Of a stretch of 64,000 nucleotides of DNA, positions 46,265-58,924 are shown in pieces. The notes beneath the pieces are model-generated. The model made no database searches and was not told the origin of the DNA. It saw nothing but the letters and a program-made list of their open reading frames with translations. A program made the translations under genes and the position numbers. Every line of letters begins with the position of its first letter. The stretch's first letter is position 1. This DNA comes from Megalonaias nervosa (Eukaryota; Mollusca; Bivalvia; Unionida; Unionidae). The stretch is taken from positions 60,976 through 124,975 of the forward strand of contig JAECUM010001779.1 of the NCBI GenBank assembly GCA_016617855.1, written 5' to 3'.

Positions 46265-47908
46265 ATAATGCAGAATAATAATGATTGAGACACACATATT
46301 AGTTCATTCATCATTTGTAACCGGAAATTTCGGAGGCGTGGGATAAAAATAAGTATCATTCCTTACACACCCAATCTCCTCTCGACACTAAACAAAACCG
46401 GTTCTCTTCAGTTCGGCATCATTTTCTCCCGTGGGCAAGGTAATTCATCAGCGCTGATGAAAATGGAAGAAAAAAAACCAGAGTAATTAATAGACTATCC
46501 AGCAAACAATTGTGGGCATCAACGTGAAAACAAATAAAAGATTGGAATTGTCTTCTGTGGTACTCACTCTTACGTATCAATACACGGCCATTTTAGAATG
46601 TACATCACTAATATATAGTATACTCTGGTGCTTGTTATCATTGTTTATTCGATGTTTCTAATGCTTGGATGCGTTTGTGTGCTTACTACACGTCACAAGT
46701 CCTGCGATTAACACATGACTTTCCTGCCTTTGTCTCATGGTTATAAAGAGAGGGGTGGGGAAAGGGGAAAGAGAGAGGTATACATCTAGAAGGAATACGG
46801 TTATTACAATTTCTGCAATCTCGTTGTTCTTGTTATTCTTCCTACCTCACATTGTACCGATTGTTCCGTCCTATTGTAATAAAATTATCTGTATGATGTA
46901 TAGGTTCACCGTTTATATTAATGACTAATCCGAGTTTCTTCTGACCCTTCCCACCCCATAGTTCTATCGATCTCATGCACGTATGTTTAGATGAAAGGTC
47001 GTTCAAGTTTGGTAGGCCGGTGTAGTATGTCAGCGAATTCCAGCATTTCGATGACTTTGACCCTACACTCTAACACAAATGTCCAAATATCAAAATAGAG
47101 GTTGGGAAGGGCCAGAGGAAAACTCGGATTAATAAACGACTTGAAGAAAAAACTCTTAAATCCACCTTATATCAAATATATAGTGTTCAACAGTGAAATG
47201 ATGCATACCGTGCTTATTAGGATTTTTTGAGTCAGAATGTTAAAAGCAAACTTACCTGCATATGATCTCATTGTTGCAAATACCAAATCATACACACTTA
47301 TCAATAACTGATTTTCTTGATAAAGAAAGTAGCTTCATCCGTTATAGGTTTTTCTTTTGTCACTAAATTTAGAAGCTTGGGATCTGAGCCAGGGAAATAA
47401 TTGAGCGTATTTTGGTTACTAGGCTTCAAAGTCCCGTGATTAACACTAGGGCAGGATTACCCCATTAGGGACTCTAAACACGTCGTTAGGGCACCAGCCC
47501 CACATGGGCACCCGAAAAAATTCAAATTAAATGCTGATGATAAAATTAAATGATTTATATATGACCATTTCGATCTGCATTTAAGACTATTTTGATTTTT
47601 TTCGCTTTTAATATTGTTTGCTTGAGTTTCACATTTTGTAGGAAGTGGCGCGGGACACCATAATATTTTCAGTGCGCTTTTTTTGGCCCTGAAAGGTTTT
47701 AATCCGGCACTGACATTAGACATATGTGTCGAAACATTAAAATACTGTAAAAAAGTAACTAGGCTGTTTTTTTGAAGAAGATACTAAAAGACATATATTA
47801 TATCATTGTTTATAAAATGTGTGGTTATTTTGTTTATGAACCTGAAAAGAATCTCTGAGTCAACACAATTTGTCCCTGTATTACTTATTTAATAATACTG
47901 AATCAAGA

Positions 47909-47910
<2 letters not shown>

Positions 47911-47953
<43 letters not shown>
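47911..47953. repeat. (AAT)n microsatellite
   Basis: About 14 AAT units; the equivalent tract in unit 2 is at 52920-52950. Confidence 0.95.
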
Positions 47954-47955
<2 letters not shown>

Positions 47956-48415
47956 ATGCATAGAGAATAACGATGTTTGAAAACAAGAATTAATCGTACA
48001 ATATATTTCTTTAACAATATTGACATGGAGTTTGGGGCAAAATGTTTAATAGAAATTATTGGAAAAATGAATTTGATTAAGGCGAATTTTATAAAAAAAA
48101 GAATATATGGGACAGATATTAATAATGAGAACATTTTTTTTTTTTTTTTTTTTTTATCTTTCTGCTATTAATGACCATCGTTGTACACTTACACCCCTCT
48201 CCTTGAATACTGGGAAAAACTGAGAAGGGCCATGAAATGGGGACGAAAGATTTAATAGAAAGGTTAACATAAAGACAGGGGAAAGTTATTACAATCCCTG
48301 CAATCACTCTTTTCTTCCGACCCCATATCCTACCCATTCTTCTTATCAACGAGAAGCTCAATTATCACTGTTAAGCAACTTTGCACCATTAACTATCTGA
48401 TTAATAAGTAATGGT

Positions 48416-48492
48416 TACTACTACTACTACTACTACTACTACTAATAATAATAGAAAGAAGAAGAAGAAGATGATGAAGAAGAGGAAGAAGA
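48416..48492. repeat. (TAC)n followed by (GAA)n
   Basis: Nine TAC units, three AAT-like units, then a purine-only GAA/GAT stretch. Unit 2 has AAT and GAA tracts at 53408-53460. Confidence 0.9.
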
Positions 48493-49839
48493 ATAATTAT
48501 AATAATTATAATAATAGCAATAACAAAGTTCTTTGTTCTTGTTTTTTTGTTTATTGTTTTATTTGGCGTTGGTTATTAATTTGTTTGGTTTTTTTTTTTT
48601 TTCTAGGAAAGTTTCCTTCAATCGAATGTATAACTTACGTCTCTTTCTAGCATACTTACATATACAAGTTGATGTTTGCAAGATTAACAGTGGTTGTGAC
48701 TGAGAAGCATGAACATGACTTACTGATTTCACTCTGGTCATTCTTGTTAGAATTAGTGTGAATCCTCACCCCTCTGCCGTCGTACGTTAACAAATACGCA
48801 TCTGGGCAGGTGAATTAATACCATGACTGGCATGAGCCTGCCTGATGTTTCAATAGAGGGAGATCAAAGGCCATCAAACAGACATACACAGTTACAGTAA
48901 GACAGAGTAGTTGCTACTACTAGATTTGATGTTTAGAAGTGATAATAGTAACCAAAGCAAATATAGCAAGCAATGTGTTTTATATACAAGCAAATACTAA
49001 TGAGCCGTTCAAACACAAAATGGATGAAATAACCGGTATCAGAACAATTTGGTTACGTATTACTTACCAAAGACTATTACCAGTATCGGCAATAATACCA
49101 CCGTCTGTTGGTGGCATAGGATTAAGAGGCCAAAACATATTTAGAGGTCAGTAGCGTACTAACGTTGGTAGGTGGGTGGGGTGGGTGGGACTGTTGCCCC
49201 GGATTCCAGAGGTCTTGGGGCGCCAGAGGTATTGGGACACCAGAACCCCTTTGGGCCTTCATAGTCGCCCCGGGAGCCATTTACCATTAGTACGCCACTG
49301 TTATAGATGAAATCCACTTGCACCCCCCCCCCCTTGCCCTCTATGTGATGGCGCCAATGGACCGAATATAAACAATTCCATTCTTGTAAAGCATATTTAC
49401 CCGGTATGAGTGGTACTCTCTCTTCAAGTAACCTTTTAAGTACAAGCCACAATATAATGCAACAAATTCAAAGTCTGTAGAATGATATACCACAACATAC
49501 GATTATCCGGTCAATCATGTGATTGGTTTTCCACCAGATAATGATATACAATAAATAATGAAGGAGTGTTTTGAAATATAACAGCAGAATCGTATTTTTG
49601 TAGCAGATGATTTTATTATCGAAATCATTTATGTGTAGTCCTTTATCGTGTAAAACAAAGAGTAGTAAATACTAGTGGCATCCATTCCTAATAACAAATT
49701 ACAGATTTTCTTCAATATTTATTATATAAATCATGCTGTTCAAACACGTGTGCTTAACTTACGTCAACATCACGCGCATCGATAAATAATGTATAAAACA
49801 TCTTTTTATTGATGGGAGTAGAGCAGGATTCCAAACAGC

Positions 49840-51175
49840 AGTTATCGATGCTTTAAAGCATCTTTTATTTCACAAAGATTTCGCTGATTTTATTTTTATG
49901 GTCCAATCCATGTATAAGCATCTTCGAGGGAGCACACACACACATACACACACACACGAGGATGATAATGCAACTCTATTCCAGTTTACCGAGTACAAGT
50001 TCGCGATATCAAGCATTGCTTGTAAATTAACAGGGGTTGTCAAAATAAGGGTGATATCATCAGCTAACGCGGGTTTTCCAGAAGAAATTGATTCTACGGT
50101 TATTGCTAATTTGGAATCGTCTAACAACTTTTACAAATCATTGATATATACCAGATACAGAAGCGCGGAGAGCACTCCTCCTTGTAGGACACTTTGTCTG
50201 ATTTGTATAGGTTCATATTTAGTGACATTTATAGTTACAATACTATAGACATAAGACAACAATTATATAATTACAGTGAAAATTTAGCAAGAAATTCCTA
50301 ACAAGAAAAGCTTCATGAAAAGGCCCTCGTGCCATACAGTGTCAAACGCCTTCCTTATGTCCATAAATGCGGCATCGACTTTTGATTCTAGTTCCAGTTT
50401 AGAGAAGATAGCATCATGTAAGTTAAACGATACCGTTATACAGTTCATTCCCCTTCTGGAAGCCCTGCTGTTGAGTATTAGGAAAATTGTAGCATTTATA
50501 GTATTTTTGTTTTGTACCATGAATTAGGTCTAATATATACACATTTTTCAAATAGTTTATACAAAACAGGTAGCAAAGATATAGCCTGTAGTTTTCAGGG
50601 TCATTTTTTCACACACACCCCACCCACCGCCTTTGTAGATTGGCACAATTATGTATACTTTCCAATCAACTAGTATTTAACAATATGCTTAGTATTTAGT
50701 ATCGCATTGAATAGATTTTAATATCTTCTATCAGTTTTCGGCCCCCATAATTTCTATGCTCGTTCTGTACACCATCTAGCTTAAGTTGTTTTGTGGATAC
50801 TGCTATTTCATCAAACGTCATCTGCATTCAGAACGGAGTCTTTAAGATCGGTTTGTTTATTCATCGTAGGGTTAGAGAATGAAGTATTGAATAAAGTACT
50901 GAGTAAATTATTCCCTGGGGTGGATAGGTGTTTAACGTATCTGACAAATAAGTTAGCTATCTCTTGTGTATTGGATTCTGCTTCTCCATCAAATTTTAGT
51001 TCGGAACAGCTTTTAGAGTTTCTGTCCCTAATTACGTTTACTGTACAATTTCCAGAAAAGTCATATATCTAACTCTGTTGCTTCATGTATATCATTAAGT
51101 CGCTTTCTCCGTATGCATTCATAGATTTTTTAAAATTTTCTCTTGGCATCCATATATTGTTTCTAGGTGACAAAA
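49840..51175 (-). pseudogene. LINE reverse transcriptase relic
   Basis: Read leftwards from 51175: the linker before RT (FWKLYSKRN), then DEIAVSTKQLKLDGVQ, then the RT block VDAAFMDIRKAFDTVWHEGL (about 50400), then the QGGVLSALLYLVYINDL block (about 50170), then LADDITLI (about 50055). Stops and frame changes lie between blocks. A (GT)n tract interrupts the end near 49940. Absence of the corresponding DNA from unit 1 marks it as an insertion or a unit-2-specific retention. Confidence 0.8.
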
Positions 51176-51378
51176 ACTAGTTCCCTGGGTCTCTACTTTA
51201 CAATCCATTTATGGACACCATACATTCTAGGTATCTTCGTGAATATTAAATATTTGTTTTAGACCTCTCCACAACTCCGTTTCATTGCACTAGGGAACAA
51301 TCTTCGATATCCATTACATACATATGTGTCTTGTTACACGCATTTAATTTGGGCCAATGGCCTATATTAAAAATAAAG

Positions 51379-51379
<1 letters not shown>

Positions 51380-51418
<39 letters not shown>
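51380..51418. repeat. (ATT)n microsatellite
   Basis: Thirteen ATT units. Confidence 0.95.
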
Positions 51419-51419
<1 letters not shown>

Positions 51420-51938
51420 TTGTAAAATGATAATGAGTGATGATGATTGAGACACGCGAATTATAGTTCATTCATCACTTGTAACCGGAAATTTCGGAGG
51501 CGGGGTATTAAAATAAGCATGATCCCTCACACACTCAATTTTCTCACGACACTAAACAAAACAAGTACTCTTCCGTTTGGCATCATGGACAATGTAATTC
51601 ATCAGTAATGAATAGTATAGAAAGATTAATCAGAGTACTTATTAGACGTTCCAGCAAAGAGTTGTGACATCAACTTGAACACAAACGAAAGGTTCGAATT
51701 TTCTCTGGTAGTACTCACTCTTATTTATATACACACGCCTATTATAGAATGTACATCACTATTATGTAGCATATTCTGGTTCTTGTTAACATTGTTTATT
51801 TAAGGTTTGTAATGCTTGAACGTTTTTGTTTGGTTACTACACGTCACACTTTCTGCGATTAATACATGACTTTCCAGTGTTTATCAGTAATGGTTATAAC
51901 GAGAGGGGAAAGACAGGCTGAATAGAGGTAGACATACA

Positions 51939-52262
51939 GACGGAATACGGTTATCACAATTTCTGCAATCGCTTTATTCTTCCTACCCCACATTGTACGC
52001 ATTGTTCCATCATATTGTAGTTAAATTATCTTTATGATGTACAAGTTCACATTTTATTATTAATGACCTACTCCAATGTCTTCTGACCCTTCCCACCCCA
52101 GACGGAATACGGTTATCACAATTTCTGCAATCGCTTTATTCTTCCTATCCCACATTGTACGCATTGTTCCATCATATTGTAGTCAAATTATCTTTATGAT
52201 GTACAAGTTCACATTTTATTATTAATGATCTACTCAAATGTATTCTGACCCTTCCCACCCCA
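51939..52262. repeat. 162-bp tandem duplication inside unit 2
   Basis: Copies start with GACGGAATACGGTTATCACA at 51939 and 52101 and are nearly identical. Unit 1 has a single copy. Confidence 0.9.
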
Positions 52263-53894
52263 TATTTCTATCGATTTCATGCCGGTATGGCAGGACGAAA
52301 GGTCGTTCAAGTTTTCTAATGACTGACCCTACACACACCAAAAAAAAAAAAAATAAATAAATAAATATCCAATTATCAAAAAAGGGTGGGAAGGGCCAGA
52401 GGAAACTCGGATTAATAAATGAAGAAATAATCATAAATCCACCTTAGAGCAAATGTACAGTGTCCAACACTTAAATGAGGCATACCAATCTTATTAGGGT
52501 TTTTATGAGTCGGAATGTTACTAGGAAACTTGACTGCATAGGATCTCATTTAGTAAATACTAAATCATACACATTTATGGTAAACTGATTTCCTTAATAA
52601 AGACAGTAGATTTCAGCCGTTATAAGTTTCTCCTATATCACTAAATTTAGAAACGCGAGATTTGGGCCATGGGAAATAACTGAACGTATTTTGGTTACTA
52701 GATTTTAAAGTCTTGTGATTATCATTCGACATGCGTCGAAACATTAAAATACTGTAAAGAAGTAACTAGATTTTTTTTTCAAGAAGACAGAACTTCTTAC
52801 AAGTAAAGATATATATTTAAAACGATGGTGCTTATTTTGTTTATGAACCTGAAAAAGAATGTCTGAGTCAGAACAGTTTGCCCTGTATTACTGATTTAAT
52901 AATATTGAATCAAGAATTTAGTAATAATAATAATGATAATAATAATAATAACGAATGCTACAATAACGATATTTGAAAACATGACTGTTTCGTACGATAC
53001 AATTTTTTACCAATATTTGAGATGGAGTTTTGGGCAATATGATAAATAGAAATGCATTATTGAAAAAATGAGTTTGATTAAGGCGAATTTTATAAAGTAT
53101 TTGGGACATATATTAATAATGAGAATATTTTTTCTTTCTCCTATTAATGACCATCATAGGACATTTACCTCTAATACTAATAATTATACACCCCCATCCT
53201 TGAATGCTAGGGAAAATTAAGAAAGGGGCAGGTAATGTCTAGGAAAGAGTTATTAGAAAGGTAGATATAAAGACGGGGAAAGTTTATTACAATTTCTGCA
53301 ATCTCTCTTTTCTTCCGACCCCACATTCTACCCATTCTTCTTATCAATGACAAGCTCAATTTTCACTGAAAAGCAACTTTACACCATTAAATATCTCTTT
53401 AACAGGTAATAATAATAATAATATTAAGAAGAAGAAGAAGAAGAAACAGAGAGAAGAAGAATTATAATAATTATAATAATGGTCACAACAAAATGAAATC
53501 TGATGCACTGTTTTGTTTGTTGTTGGTTTTTCGTTTCTTTGTCTGTTGTTTTTCGGGGAAAATTTTCTTCAAAGGAATGTATAACTTATGTGTCTTTATA
53601 GCATACTTACATATGCAAGTCGATGTTTGGAATATTAATAATGATTGTGACTGGGACGCATAAACATGACTTATTAATTTCCCCATGTGGACGACTGTTT
53701 TATGACATAATAAGGGCTAGAATTACGACCAATCACCACCCCTCCGCCGCAGTTTGTTAGCAGATATTCAATAGTTGTATAAATACCAAGTCTGGTAAGA
53801 GTCTGCCTGATGGTTCATGGAAGGCGATCAAAGGCTGACAAACAGACAGTCACAAATAGAGTAAGACAATGCAGTTGCTACTACAAGATTTGAT

Positions 53895-54140
53895 GGGGCC
53901 CCGAGTAGCCGAGTGGTCTAAAGCGCTCACCGTTACGGATCACTGCCATCTCACCTCTGTCTGCGTGAGTTCGAGTCTCAGGCTCGGCTAACGTGGGCAC
54001 GTGAGAAAGCCTGCCAGTAGCTTCTCGTGGGTCGGTGGTTCTTCCCGGGGTTTTCCAGGGTTCTTCCTCCACCAGTTATACTGGCCGCAATGTATAGCCT
54101 ATCTTGTGCTGAAAAATGGCGTCAAACCCTACAACAACAA
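53895..54140 (+). mobile_element. SINE family A, second full copy
   Basis: The head GGGGCCCCGAGTAGCCGAG, the B box GAGTTCGAGTC and the CAACAACAA tail match 13457-13704. Unit 1 has the empty site at about 48926 ('agatttgatg' followed by 'agtgataatagtaacc'). Confidence 0.85.
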
Positions 54141-54352
54141 GTAGTGATAATAGTAACCAAAGCAAAGCGATGTGTTTTATTTACAAGCAAATACTGATGG
54201 AGCCGTTTGTTCAAACACGAAATGGATGAACCTACCGGCAGTATGGAGGAAATTACCAGTATCAGCGTAATTTGCTTACGTCTAACTTATCAAAGAATAT
54301 TACCAATATCGGTAAGAATTCGACCATCTGTTGGTGGCATTGGATTAGAGGG

Positions 54353-55471
54353 CAGACCGACGCATGACCAGACCGAAAGGGCAAAAATTATCCTAGGCCC
54401 TTTCTTATACAATACTGGAGATAATAAATAAGAGTATTTGAATGTAAGGATGTTCAAAGTGCGACCCAATGGATAATGAATGATTCATACATTAACACAT
54501 ATTGAAAAAAGTGTCACGGATCATTGAGCTGAGATGCAAAACATTCCGCTGTTAGCCTGGTTATTCAAAATTTTAAATTTATGACAATATACCAGATTCG
54601 CTTTGTCTTCATATTTTGAGATAGTTACCATTATGAACACAATGCATTGGTTATTGTGCTAATAATTTTATTTTTTCTTGTTTAAATTTGTTAAATTTAA
54701 TTTCTTACAGCACTCTTCACCTCTAGGATCAAAGGCATCACAACATTTAGCAATTAAATGGAAAAGAGAATATAATGGGAAAACATAAATCAAATGTGCC
54801 TATCCAAGATGGATATAGTCTGTCGCACCAGAGGGATAGTTTTTCTCTACCTGGGAAATACCACCATTAACAGAATGTCAAGCGAAATGTCATCGCTTGG
54901 TGCAAGTGTGGGAGGGGTTTTCAAATAGACAAATACTAGTAAGATAAAACTGTAGAGGGAAATATTTCTTGTAAGCATATGCAAATAATGCAAAACAAAA
55001 TATTAGAAAATTCCGTGGGATACAAGAGGATATAAAACAGTTATACAAACCAATCTCTCACATTTAAAGCGGAAGATACAGCAAAATGTTGACGAAAATC
55101 CAACAGTACCTTTTCAAGCTTTTTAGAGATTTATTTATTTAAGATGCTACTGAATTATTAATGGACTGGTACCCTGTCCGGCCACCCGGATCTGGCCCGA
55201 TTCATACACTAGTCGGAAATATCATGTCTGCCGAGTTTTAAGACCCTCCCCACGTCTTTCTGGGTGTAAAGCTAACAACATACGAACCCCGTTGTCTTAT
55301 GGCTGACTAAGATGGGAGAGTGAATGAGGGCGGGGAATCCTGACCAGATGAGAGTGGAGAAACATGAGCCTGTAAAATTCGACCCTGGCGGATACCCTTA
55401 TCTAGTACTCTTATCCAGTACCCGGACAAATTTGCATGCCCGTCCATCCCTATACAGAATCAATATAACTG
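54353..55471. other. No gene seen; right flank of the array
   Basis: 54450-54760 is paralogous to about 63340-63600. It includes the words 'aatgcattg-ttatt-tgctaata'. Confidence 0.45.
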
Positions 55472-56228
55472 TCCATTCTTATCAAGTATATTTATCCATA
55501 TGAGTGGATCCTTATGACAAACCTTGAAGTTAAAGCCACTACATAACGACTATCTCTAGCGAGTTTGATTCATAGGCGATCAAAACAATCACACAGTACC
55601 ACCAGAACGGTGCACGAAAAGCGTGTTTTCGTGTGTCCTAGCAACACGTGCATGCACAACAGATAGCCAACAAACAGTAAGTCTGGTTAGAATGCCAGTC
55701 AATATAGATATACGCTCTATATTCAACCAGTTTTGTGAAATAGAGCAGTAAAATTCACTAGAAATGGTATTTGATAGTTGTTTCTTTGGGCAACGAATTC
55801 ATATCAAATTTAGATGTGTGTAGTCGTTTATCATGGAAAACATTGTCACCCTTTATCTTTAATAGGCCTGATGACAAAATATAGAATTTTTGAAAAACAA
55901 TCCGGTGTATTAATCTACATGATTGATATGAAAGACTCGATTAACTACATTCATTTATTTTGTAAACTTGATTCATATACTGTTTATATGGCATTGTTGT
56001 TTACATGTGCATACAATGTATTGTCACCAAATAAATTTGAATAATACATGGATATGGTTATCTAAGAAAACACTAACAACAGTGTTAATAATAATAATGA
56101 TAAAAGAGAACCTCATGTTTTCAGTTTGATTTCAGAAAGTTGTGGGACCACAGGTGGAATCCTAAACGTCATTCATGGACACCATACATACTAGTTAATC
56201 TTCGTGGATATAAAATGTAAACAGTACA
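55472..56228 (+). repeat. Partial unit 3 of the segmental duplication
   Basis: Matches unit 1 at 45395-46075 and unit 2 at 49378-49660 ('ccattcttgtaaagcatatttac', 'gagtggta', 'agccacta', 'gtgtgtagtc-tttatc-tg'). It ends after 'accatacatactag...cttcgtgga', where the gypsy relic begins. Confidence 0.65.
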
Positions 56229-58095
56229 TTAAATAAGTTTGAAAATGAAATCTCTGATTTATACGCAGCTTGTGCAATTACCAGACCCATGGCAAACAAA
56301 ATTCATGGGAACGATGTTGATCAGGAACCTATTTTATTTTAGCTGACACATGTATTGATCAGACTTTTGTTGAGGTCACTTTTGCTTTTTGTATGCATCA
56401 GTCAAAAGTTATTGATCACAGTAATCCTATTTGTACTAATCAGTATCTTTTTCCTAATCAGTTTGACAAACGACAATTACTCATTGTCGAACAGAAACAA
56501 GATCTTGAGATCTCCTGAAAGTTTTAGAGGGCTATTAGTGATACTGAAGGCACAGAAGTAACTGTTGTTATTTTCTTAAACATGCGGTCCTTATGAGAAA
56601 ATGGAGACCATCCGAGGTACCTACTGGTGATGAGTGGTCGATGAGCTGTCAATTTGTTCGCAAGTCGTATAGACCGAAAAGTCTTAGTCTAGCCCATGGC
56701 TGGTCATACTGGGGCCAATAAGACTTATCACAAGATCTTTAATCATCCTTATTAGCCGAAAAGTAAGAGCGATTGTTTGTAAATACTGTAGATCTTCTCA
56801 CACTTGTCATATGGTAGGAAAACCAAATCAGAAGATACCTAAGGATCATCTGCAACTTATTCTTGCATTTGCTGAACTATCTAGTAGAATAATGGTAGAC
56901 TGTGTCGGATCGGTACTGAAGACCATGTCAGGAAACCAGTACTTACGTCCACAAAATTGTCAGGGGCAATTCCTTTGAGGAATATCACAATGAAAACCAT
57001 AGTAAAGATTTTATTGTTGCACAATTTGGCCCTCCCAAATCTGTACAATCTAACGAAGGGTCCAATTATATGTCGGGAATTTTCCAGCAGGTTATGTATA
57101 AATTAGGCATCCAACAATTTAAATCTTCTGCCTATCACACAGAATGCCAAGGGGCTTTAGAAAGATTTCATAAATCTTAGAAAAATATGAATTTTGTTTG
57201 GCATTTTGGCATTCATAACACCAGATTGACTTTATCAATATAAAGTAATGCCGTTAAGGACGAAATGTTCACGGTGTCCTTTCCAAAGTTTGATCAACAT
57301 GGTTACATCTGGTCTAGATAATTGCGACGCTTACATCGATGATATCGTGATCTACAATGATAACTGGAAAGATCGCGTAGAAACTACCCTGAAATTCTTT
57401 GATAGACTCAGTGATGCAAACTTCACAATTAATATAATTAAAAGTGAGTTTAGCAGTGTTTGTGTTACCTTCTAGAACATTTGTGGATAATGGTCAATTT
57501 AAGCCTATAGACGTAAGATCAAGGATATCACTGAATTTGCTGTGCCTATCAGGAAAAAGCAACTGATTTGAATTTTGGTCATGGCTGGATATTTTCGGAT
57601 ATTTCCTCCAAGTTTTCATAAGTGCTGAACCGTAAACACAATTTATTCAGTAAGAAAGCAAAGTTTCATTGGTTTCAAAAATGTCAGAAGGCTTTTGATA
57701 AGCTAAAGGTCGTACATAAGAGTGCAGTTCCTTCTGCTCCAAATTTCAATCGTTGAAACAGGTGATGTTGGGGGTATTTAGAGCATTGACTGAAGAAACA
57801 AGAATGGTGTAGATAATTCAGTATGCTATTTTTCTAAAAAATATAATAAACTCCAGAGAGATAATTCCAAAATTGAGAAGGAATATTTGGGTTTGTCATT
57901 AGCTTTGCAAGACTTTGAAGTGTATATTAGTTCAGCTTATTGTGTGTAGTGGTCACAACCTCCTTACTTTCTTAAGATGAAAAGCAAAAACCAGAGATTC
58001 AAAAGAGGGAGTTTGAGGTTGCAGGAATACAATTGTGGCATCAGGCACGTGAAACGAAAGAGATAATCTAATAGCAGATGCACTTTCACTTGTAT
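56229..58095 (+). pseudogene. Permuted Ty3/gypsy relic: integrase before RT-RNase H
   Basis: The first part (56229-57180) reads as the linker plus integrase: 'RKWRP', a decayed zinc domain with CRFCHTCHMVGKPNQKIPK, the first Asp in MVDCVGS, the IPLRNI segment, and the end of the core near GALERFHK. The second part (about 57208-58095) reads as RT from LYQYKVMP through AYIDDIVIYND, the connection, RNase H, and finally DNLIADALS. All parts have stops and frame changes. In an intact element the integrase part follows ADALS. No LTR was found. It belongs to a gypsy family different from that at 39-44 kb. Confidence 0.8.
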
Positions 58096-58924
58096 GGAAG
58101 TATTATATCATGTATATTTTATGCATCTATAAGGCATCTTATGTAATTTTAATCATATGTATATTTGACTAATGTGTGAAAGAAATATTGATTGTATAAA
58201 TCTTTCTCGTTCTTTATGTGTGGAAGTGCTATTTACAGTTTTGTTTATAACATATTGGCTTCTGTTAATGATTATGCTATGTAAAATTGTAGTTGTAATT
58301 GACCTTAGTCCATATTCAAGTTGATGGTGACCTGAGTAGGTATATTGATTTCGTAAAAAACATAATGCATAACTAATATTTCTCTGTGAGTATAGATTGA
58401 ATATTAGGATCAATATCAATGGAGGTAAACATAACTTTTGGCCCTCATCCTGTTTCCATTATTTTGTCTTAGTTTTTTTAATATAATGTTGTTCACTTGA
58501 AACATTACTCATTTTTGCTTTAACATGTGAAGCAGAATCATTCTTACTGTTGTGTTAAGTGTTTGATTTGGGTGAATTTATAAATTCTAAATATTATTCA
58601 CTGGAATTACAAAGTACTCAATATTATTCTTGGACAGAAACATTAATTTTGAATTATAGTGAATTTACACAAGTGCATTTTGGATTACAGTATTGCATAA
58701 CATCCAAAGACTGTAAGCACATCATCACAATCCAGGCAACCGACGCATCAACAAATTCAGTATTGGAACTTGTTTGGAATAGAACTGAAACTTATTCATT
58801 TGGGCTTGTGTTAGAATTTCAAGGACTATTTGGGATTTAATGCACAATATTCTAAGTACTTTTTAAATTTTAATGTATATTCTCGGGTATTACAAAACTT
58901 GTTGATTTTCGCTTTTTTCTGTTA
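58096..58924. other. No gene seen
   Basis: AT-rich spacer. The frames at 58153-58419 (minus) and 58559-58840 (plus) lack recognisable motifs. Confidence 0.4.

Larger units (their letters stand above)
45032..49126 (+). repeat. Tandem segmental duplication, unit 1 (4.1 kb)
   Basis: It starts at 'aggccaaaacat-tttagagg' followed by 'tcagtagcgtac', words repeated at 49127. Collinear landmarks with unit 2 include 'gtaaccggaaatttcggagg' (46318 and 51480), 'ggaatacggttat-acaatttctgcaatc' (46792 and 51941) and 'ggttgggaagggccagagga' (47101 and 52386). It holds several (AAT)n/(ATT)n tracts, a poly-T and a (TAC)n. No gene is recognised; short frames conserved between the units can be explained by the duplication alone. 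Confidence 0.8.
49127..54352 (+). repeat. Tandem segmental duplication, unit 2 (5.2 kb)
   Basis: Collinear with unit 1 but with later additions: a LINE at about 49840-51175, a SINE A at 53895-54140, and a 162-bp internal tandem duplication at 51939-52262. It ends at 'gtggcattggattagaggg', the counterpart of 49111-49129. Nucleotide divergence between units is moderate, with many small indels. Confidence 0.8.

Noticed and set aside
56355..56561. Hydrophobic 68-residue frame as a membrane peptide
   Set aside because: It lies in a shifted frame of the gypsy linker region preceding the integrase relic.
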